Shown here piece by piece: positions 23,568 through 27,768 of a stretch of DNA of 27,768 bases. A program made the translations under genes and the position numbers. The stretch's first letter is position 1. Every line of letters starts with the position of its first letter. The DNA is taken from positions 1 through 27,768 of the forward strand of contig CAYMYX010000021.1 of assembly GCA_964394795.1 (NCBI GenBank), read 5' to 3'. The stretch comes from CAYFUF01 sp964394795. GTDB taxonomy: Bacteria; Bacillota; Clostridia; Tissierellales; Peptoniphilaceae. A model generated the notes under the pieces. It saw nothing but the letters and a program-made list of their open reading frames with translations. It had not been told where the DNA came from and searched no databases.

Positions 23568-24419
23568 ATGCTCAGTAGATACGATTATTTTAAAGCTAAT
23601 GACTTAGAGAGCGCACTGTCGTACTTAAAAGAACACAATGGCGCCAAAGTATTGGCGGGGGGTACAGATTTACTCGTCATTCTGAGAAAGAACGTTATCG
23701 AAGTAGAACATATGCTCGACATTAAAGGTATCGAAGAGTTAAAGAAGTTGGAGTACACCCCTGGCCAAGGGCTGTATATCGGCGCTAACGTAACAGTAAA
23801 CGAACTGGCAGAGAATGCAGAGGTTCAAGAAAAGTATCCTGCGATTCTACATGGATCAAACAACTTAGCTTCATACCAATTACGTAACAGAGCTACAGCG
23901 GTAGGAAATATGTGTAACGCATCTCCAGGTGCTGATCTAGCTCCCGCATTCTTGGTGTATGACGCAGAGATTGTTCTTCAATCTGCTGACGGCGAAAGAA
24001 AAATCCCACTACAAGATTTCTTCAAAGGTGTAAAGAAGACAGATCTTCAAGACGGAGAAATGGTAACTGCAATTATTGTTCCGGATGTAGAACAGGGCGA
24101 AGGATCTGCTTTCGAGAAGATGGCCCGCATTAAAGGTCACGACTTAGCGATTGCCGGTGCTGCTGCAAGAGTTACTGCGGATAAAAAAGTAAAGGTTGCG
24201 ATGAATGCCGTAGCAATTACCCCAATTCGCTTAACCGGTTTAGAAGAAGAACTAAATAACAGAGAATTAAACGACGAAACGTTCGATTGGATAGAAGACG
24301 TCATTGGCGATTACATTAAGCCAATTGATGATGTTCGTTCCACCAAGGAATACCGCTTAGCAGTTTCAGGTGTCTTGGTAAGACGAGCTTTAGAAAAAGC
24401 ATTAAATAAGGAGGCTTAA
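23568..24419 (+). CDS. Molybdenum hydroxylase FAD-binding subunit
   Basis: This is the FAD subunit (CoxM/XdhB-like) of a xanthine dehydrogenase-type molybdenum hydroxylase, which passes electrons from the Fe-S clusters to the final acceptor. I choose ATG 23568, preceded by AAGGAGG at 6 bp; 283 residues, the usual length. The FAD-binding motifs are present: VLAGGTDLLV (28-37) and TAVGNMCNASPGADLAP (110-126). The C-terminal CO-dehydrogenase flavoprotein domain is complete (EKMARIKGHDLAIAGAAARV and onwards). The Fe-S subunit gene follows after 2 bp. The order FAD, 2Fe-2S, molybdopterin is a common operon layout for three-subunit enzymes. Confidence 0.93.
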   Translation: MLSRYDYFKANDLESALSYLKEHNGAKVLAGGTDLLVILRKNVIEVEHMLDIKGIEELKKLEYTPGQGLYIGANVTVNELAENAEVQEKYPAILHGSNNLASYQLRNRATAVGNMCNASPGADLAPAFLVYDAEIVLQSADGERKIPLQDFFKGVKKTDLQDGEMVTAIIVPDVEQGEGSAFEKMARIKGHDLAIAGAAARVTADKKVKVAMNAVAITPIRLTGLEEELNNRELNDETFDWIEDVIGDYIKPIDDVRSTKEYRLAVSGVLVRRALEKALNKEA

Positions 24420-24421
24420 AC

Positions 24422-24958
24422 ATGTGTGAGGGAAAGAATAACAATCACGATTGCTTTACATTTGTAGCAACAGGTAATGCAACAGAGACAATTGGTCTCA
24501 AAGTGAACGGCGAGCAAGTCAATGCTAAAGTCGATCCAACGATGACCCTTTTGCAATTTCTGCACAACGAACTTGGCCTCTTTGGAACGAAAGAAGGTTG
24601 CGGCGAGGGAGAATGTGGTGCTTGTACGGTCATTTATAATGGCAGAACAGTTTGCTCCTGTTTAGTTCTAGCGGCGGAGTGTGATGGGGCAGAGATTACT
24701 ACTGTCGAAGGCCTATCCACTGGTGGTGAGCTATCCATTTTGCAGCAAGAATTCATCAAAAAAGATGGTTTACAATGTGGTTTCTGTACACCAGGAATGC
24801 TGATGACTTCACGCAGTCTATTGGATAGGAATCCAGACCCAACCGATGAAGAAATCAAGGAAGCCCTTTCTGGTAACTACTGTCGTTGCACAGGTTATTT
24901 CCCTATTATTGACGCTGTGAAATCAGCAGCTCGCAGGGAAAGAGAGGAGTTGAAATAA
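24422..24958 (+). CDS. Molybdenum hydroxylase [2Fe-2S] subunit
   Basis: This is the small iron-sulfur subunit (CoxS/XdhC-type of Escherichia nomenclature). Eight ligand cysteines are present: C60, C65, C68, C80 for the plant ferredoxin-type cluster (KEGCGEGECGACTV...C) and C119, C122, C154, C156 for the second cluster (CGFCTPG...CRCTGY). The 178-residue product has an N-terminal extension of about 23 residues, containing C2 and C11, before the usual start of the domain (GLKVNGEQV). AAGGAGG lies 7 bp before the ATG, so the extension is probably real. Its stop overlaps the next start (TAATG). Confidence 0.95.
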   Translation: MCEGKNNNHDCFTFVATGNATETIGLKVNGEQVNAKVDPTMTLLQFLHNELGLFGTKEGCGEGECGACTVIYNGRTVCSCLVLAAECDGAEITTVEGLSTGGELSILQQEFIKKDGLQCGFCTPGMLMTSRSLLDRNPDPTDEEIKEALSGNYCRCTGYFPIIDAVKSAARREREELK

Positions 24959-27390
24959 TGGCAAATACAGAATTCAGACACATAGGACAAGGTTACGATA
25001 GAGCAGATGCTTTAGACAAAGTGACCGGTCGTGAAGTCTATACAAATGACATCCAACTACCAGGTATGTTGTATGCTAAAGCGTTGTTATCTCCCTACGC
25101 AAGAGCAGAAATCGTCTCAATGGATACCTCAGAAGCGGAAGCTTTATCAGGTGTACATGCCGTACTAACAGGAAAAGATACTAGCCACCGATATGGTGTT
25201 TATCTTAAAGACAAAAGAATCATTGCCGGCCCAATCACCAACTATCAAGGTGAAGTCATTGCAGCGGTAGCTGCTGAGACAGAGGCAATCGCAGAGAAAG
25301 CAATCTCCCTGATTAAGGTAGAGTTTAAGGAATTGCCAGCGGTTATTACCATTGATGATGCCCTAGAAGGCGAAATTATTGCTAATGAAGCCATTAATGA
25401 CCTCGACGGCAAGGGTGTCTTCTTCCCACAAAAAGACTCTAATATTGCCAGCTGGAACCAAAACGTTCACGGCGATGTCGAGAAAGCTTTCGAAGAATCC
25501 TATCTCGTTGTGGAGAATGAATTCTACTTACCAGCCTGTGCCCACGTGCCCATCGAGACACACGTTGCTATCGCACAAGCAGACCCTTACACGGAACGAG
25601 CTAAAATTTGGACTTCTGCTCAATCTCCTTTTACCGTTAAGTCATTAGCGGCGTCTTGCTTTGGCGTTTCCGAATCTAACTTTGAAGTCCATGTACCTAC
25701 TTTAGGTGGTGGATTCGGTGGTAAGGCTGGTCTTCATATTGAGCCACTAGTCATCCTCCTATCTCGTGCTTCTGGGGGCCGTCCCGTTAAGTTTACTGCT
25801 ACTCGTGAGGAAGAATTCAATGTATTCCCAACAAGAGCAGCTATGCGCACTAGAATTAAGACAGGCGTTACCAAGGAAGGTAAGCTCACCGGTATCAAAG
25901 TTTACTTTGACTGGGATAGTGGTGCTAATGCTGACTACGGTGCTAACGTAGGTAAGACCGCTGTTTATTCAGGTGTAGGCCCTTACTGTGTACCTAATGT
26001 CGAGATTCACTCCAGAACCCTATATACAAATAAGGTATTCTCCACTGCTTATCGTGGATTCGGTCACTTAGAGACTCACTGGGCAAATGAGCGCCAAATG
26101 GATATCATCGCCCAAAAATTAGGTATGGATCCTTATGAATTCCGCATGCTAAACATCCTTAAGGTCGGCGATAAGACCATCACTGGCGAAACTATTCAAG
26201 AATCAACGGGTAGCCCAAGCAAGTGTTTGGAAGCTGTTGCAAAAGAAATCGGCTGGAAGGGTTATAACAGCGAGGAACAAAGAGAGCATATGGCCAAAAC
26301 GGGCAAGCTAAGAGGAATTGGTTTAGCTTCCTTCCATAAAGCTCCTGCTATGCCTGCAAATACGGCTACAGGTATCGTTATTCATTCAGAGGCTGACGGG
26401 CGCTTTGTTGTTCAAACAGGTGTTACGGATATGGGCCAAGGCGCTGAAACAGCTTATGCTCAAATCGCTGCTGAAGAGTTAGATATCCCATTTGAGAAAG
26501 TTAGAGTCGTCCATGGTAGAGATACCGACCGCGATCCTTACGATTGGCAAACGGTAGCATCAAAGGCAATTTTCATGGCTGGTTATGCAATTAAGAAGGC
26601 CTGTGCTGACATCATGAATCAAATGCTCACAACGGCATCTCATGTTTTCCGATGCGATAAAGAAAGTTTAGCCTACGAAAATGGGGAGATTTACCATAAG
26701 GACCAACCAAACATTAAGCGTGTGTCTTATGCGGAATTGATTCGTGGATATACTTTCCCAGATGGTTCTGGTATCGGTGGTGTCGTTATCGGACGTGGTA
26801 CCTATATGGCTGAGGGTCTATCTAATCTTGACCGTTATACAGGTAAGGGTGAACCGGCCCTCCACTGGACATTCGGTGCTCATGCTATCGATATGGAGTT
26901 TGATACCAAGACCGGTGAGATGCATATCTATAAGATAGCTACGGCAATCGATGGTGGACGTATCATCAACAGGAAGATGGCAACTAGCCAAGTTTATGGC
27001 GGTGTTATTCAAGGTTTAGGATCAGCTATCTCTGAAGGATATAAATTTAATGAAGAGGGTGTTCTCATGAACCCATCCTTCACCGACTACAAGATTTTAA
27101 CTGCTAACGACCTTCCTGATGAGATTGTTCCAATTCTAATCGAAACTCAAGAAGCTCATGGTCCATACGGAGCACGTGGACTTGCTGAGCATCCAATGAT
27201 TGCAGTTCCGTCAGCAGTAGGTAACGCCCTTTATGATGCGACAGGTATTAATGCCCATTATCTACCATTGACTCCTGAAAATGTCCTTCTGTTAATGAAG
27301 AAGGAAAATGCCGAAAAAGACATCATTGAAGATGTTGAAGAAGAAAATGAATTACCACCAGATTCAGATATGAAGCAGAATCAACAGTAA
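24958..27390 (+). CDS. Molybdenum hydroxylase molybdopterin-binding catalytic subunit
   Basis: This is the catalytic subunit of a xanthine dehydrogenase/aldehyde oxidase-family enzyme, which hydroxylates an N-heterocycle or aldehyde with water as oxygen source. The 810 residues cover the N-terminal a/b-hammerhead domain (about 15-130) and the cofactor-binding domains: LGGGFGGK (249-256), AYRGFGHLE (364-372), QTGVTDMGQGAETAY near 500, and the active-site Glu E744 in GARGLAEHPMI. No selenocysteine codon or CODH-type active-site loop (AYRCSF) is seen. The C-terminal 30 residues form an unusual acidic tail (EKDIIEDVEEENELPPDSDMK). The substrate cannot be set; purines are favoured by the neighbours, but that is inference. 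Confidence 0.93.
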   Translation: MANTEFRHIGQGYDRADALDKVTGREVYTNDIQLPGMLYAKALLSPYARAEIVSMDTSEAEALSGVHAVLTGKDTSHRYGVYLKDKRIIAGPITNYQGEVIAAVAAETEAIAEKAISLIKVEFKELPAVITIDDALEGEIIANEAINDLDGKGVFFPQKDSNIASWNQNVHGDVEKAFEESYLVVENEFYLPACAHVPIETHVAIAQADPYTERAKIWTSAQSPFTVKSLAASCFGVSESNFEVHVPTLGGGFGGKAGLHIEPLVILLSRASGGRPVKFTATREEEFNVFPTRAAMRTRIKTGVTKEGKLTGIKVYFDWDSGANADYGANVGKTAVYSGVGPYCVPNVEIHSRTLYTNKVFSTAYRGFGHLETHWANERQMDIIAQKLGMDPYEFRMLNILKVGDKTITGETIQESTGSPSKCLEAVAKEIGWKGYNSEEQREHMAKTGKLRGIGLASFHKAPAMPANTATGIVIHSEADGRFVVQTGVTDMGQGAETAYAQIAAEELDIPFEKVRVVHGRDTDRDPYDWQTVASKAIFMAGYAIKKACADIMNQMLTTASHVFRCDKESLAYENGEIYHKDQPNIKRVSYAELIRGYTFPDGSGIGGVVIGRGTYMAEGLSNLDRYTGKGEPALHWTFGAHAIDMEFDTKTGEMHIYKIATAIDGGRIINRKMATSQVYGGVIQGLGSAISEGYKFNEEGVLMNPSFTDYKILTANDLPDEIVPILIETQEAHGPYGARGLAEHPMIAVPSAVGNALYDATGINAHYLPLTPENVLLLMKKENAEKDIIEDVEEENELPPDSDMKQNQQ

Positions 27391-27412
27391 GTTTTTAATA
27401 ACTCTTCTAGCT

Positions 27413-27443
27413 AAATCGAGGTTATAAGATGTAGCCTCGATTT
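27413..27443. terminator. Possible terminator after the hydroxylase operon
   Basis: AAATCGAGG (27413-27421) pairs exactly with CCTCGATTT (27435-27443) around a 13-nt loop. The stem is good, but the T run is only three bases, so termination may be inefficient. Confidence 0.5.
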
Positions 27444-27540
27444 GGCAGAATAGTTTGGTAAATAGCAATTATTACAAAAACGTTTTCATAGACCGGCGAA
27501 AATTTCATAAAAATTTTACTAACAAATCAAAGTCATCTAC

Positions 27541-27559
27541 AATCATCTGAGTCATGATT
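27541..27559. promoter_or_regulatory. Inverted repeat upstream of the last gene
   Basis: AATCAT (27541-27546) and ATGATT (27554-27559) flank a 7-bp centre. It lies about 80 bp upstream of the last start codon, near AT-rich -10-like sequence (TATATTAT at about 27581), and could be an operator. The evidence is weak. Confidence 0.3.
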
Positions 27560-27637
27560 ATAGTACAGGTTTAGACATCTATATTATCGTGATGAAGTCC
27601 ATTTGTTTCCAAAGTGTTTAAAACAAAAGGAGATTGT

Positions 27638-27768
27638 ATGACCGACAAAATGGGTGTATCAGTTGACAGAGAATCATCGCCGATGGTGAAGATACCTTGG
27701 ACCTTGACGGGAGTATGGTTTTACGCCAGTTTATCGAATCCCACATCCATTTAGATGGTGCCTTAACG
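27638..27768 (+). pseudogene. Start of an amidohydrolase (cytosine deaminase-like) gene, apparently frameshifted
   Basis: An ATG at 27638 follows AAAGGAG and opens a frame that stops at 27752-27754 after 38 codons. In another frame, from 27670 to the window end, the translation reads RIIADGEDTLDLDGSMVLRQ and then FIESHIHLDGALT. This matches the start of amidohydrolase/cytosine deaminase-like enzymes, with the metal-binding HxH of SHIHLD. That frame has a TGA at 27664-27666 and no good start. Removing two bases from the GAGA run at 27668-27673 would join the two frames, and the usual N-terminal strands (about 20 residues) also appear shortened. Either this is a decayed gene or a sequencing error; the window ends before it can be judged. 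Confidence 0.5.

Noticed and set aside
24958..27390. Selenium- or CO-dehydrogenase-type active site in the catalytic subunit
   Set aside because: There is no in-frame TGA and the loop reads AYRGFG, not the AYRCSF of CO dehydrogenase.
1..27768. CRISPR array, tRNA, rRNA or complete insertion sequence
   Set aside because: No regularly spaced direct repeats, no cloverleaf or rRNA signatures and no transposase gene were seen.

Overview
The window looks like chromosomal DNA of a Gram-positive, low-to-mid-GC bacterium, most likely an anaerobic member of the Bacillota (Clostridia-like). The reasons are strong AGGAGG-type ribosome binding sites, sigma-A-type promoters, lipobox lipoproteins, a purine-type riboswitch with an intrinsic terminator, FeoA/FeoB with a small FeoB-associated Cys-rich peptide, and separate subunits for a molybdenum hydroxylase. 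The species cannot be named from the sequence alone.

Layout. (1) 1-1560 is clearly more AT-rich than the rest. It holds the 3' end of a type III restriction endonuclease and an unrecognised protein with a CxxC...CxxxH half-site and an R-x4-H (HEPN-like) motif, so it is probably the edge of a defence island. (2) 1722-6883 is a purine/nucleoside uptake operon: promoter, variant purine riboswitch, terminator, BMP lipoprotein, double ABC ATPase and two permeases. (3) 7068-10171 is a sigma factor, a membrane anti-sigma-like protein and a von Willebrand A lipoprotein, in overlapping or tight spacing. (4) 10484-11023 (minus strand) is 5-formyltetrahydrofolate cyclo-ligase. (5) 11063-13850 is feoA, feoB and a 54-residue FeoB-associated peptide; feoA and feoB are each preceded by a copy of the same inverted-repeat operator. 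(6) 13946-15094 is a PAS/PP2C phosphatase. (7) 15245-18140 is pgi, deoC, a Nudix hydrolase and a zinc-ribbon membrane protein. (8) 18224-21390 is a molybdenum cofactor block: structured leader with a probable Moco-type riboswitch, a short ModE-like regulator, a MoeA/MoCF-type protein, a MoaE-like protein and an XdhC-like maturation factor. (9) 21463-22932 (minus strand) is an amidase. (10) 23568-27390 encodes the FAD, 2Fe-2S and molybdopterin subunits of a xanthine dehydrogenase/aldehyde oxidase-type hydroxylase. It is followed at the right edge by the start of an amidohydrolase-like gene that appears frameshifted.

How the parts fit. Several units point to purine/nucleoside scavenging and breakdown: riboswitch-controlled nucleoside import, deoxyribose-phosphate aldolase, a Nudix hydrolase, a molybdenum hydroxylase with its maturation genes, and an amidohydrolase start. 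That link is inference from neighbourhood and families; the hydroxylase substrate cannot be read from sequence. Nothing here is clearly a wholly new system. The best leads are the HEPN-like neighbour of the type III restriction gene, the atypical purine riboswitch, the paired feo operators, the Moco-type leader whose CCTCC can mask the ribosome binding site, the long hairpin before it, and a 39-42 bp palindrome present twice.
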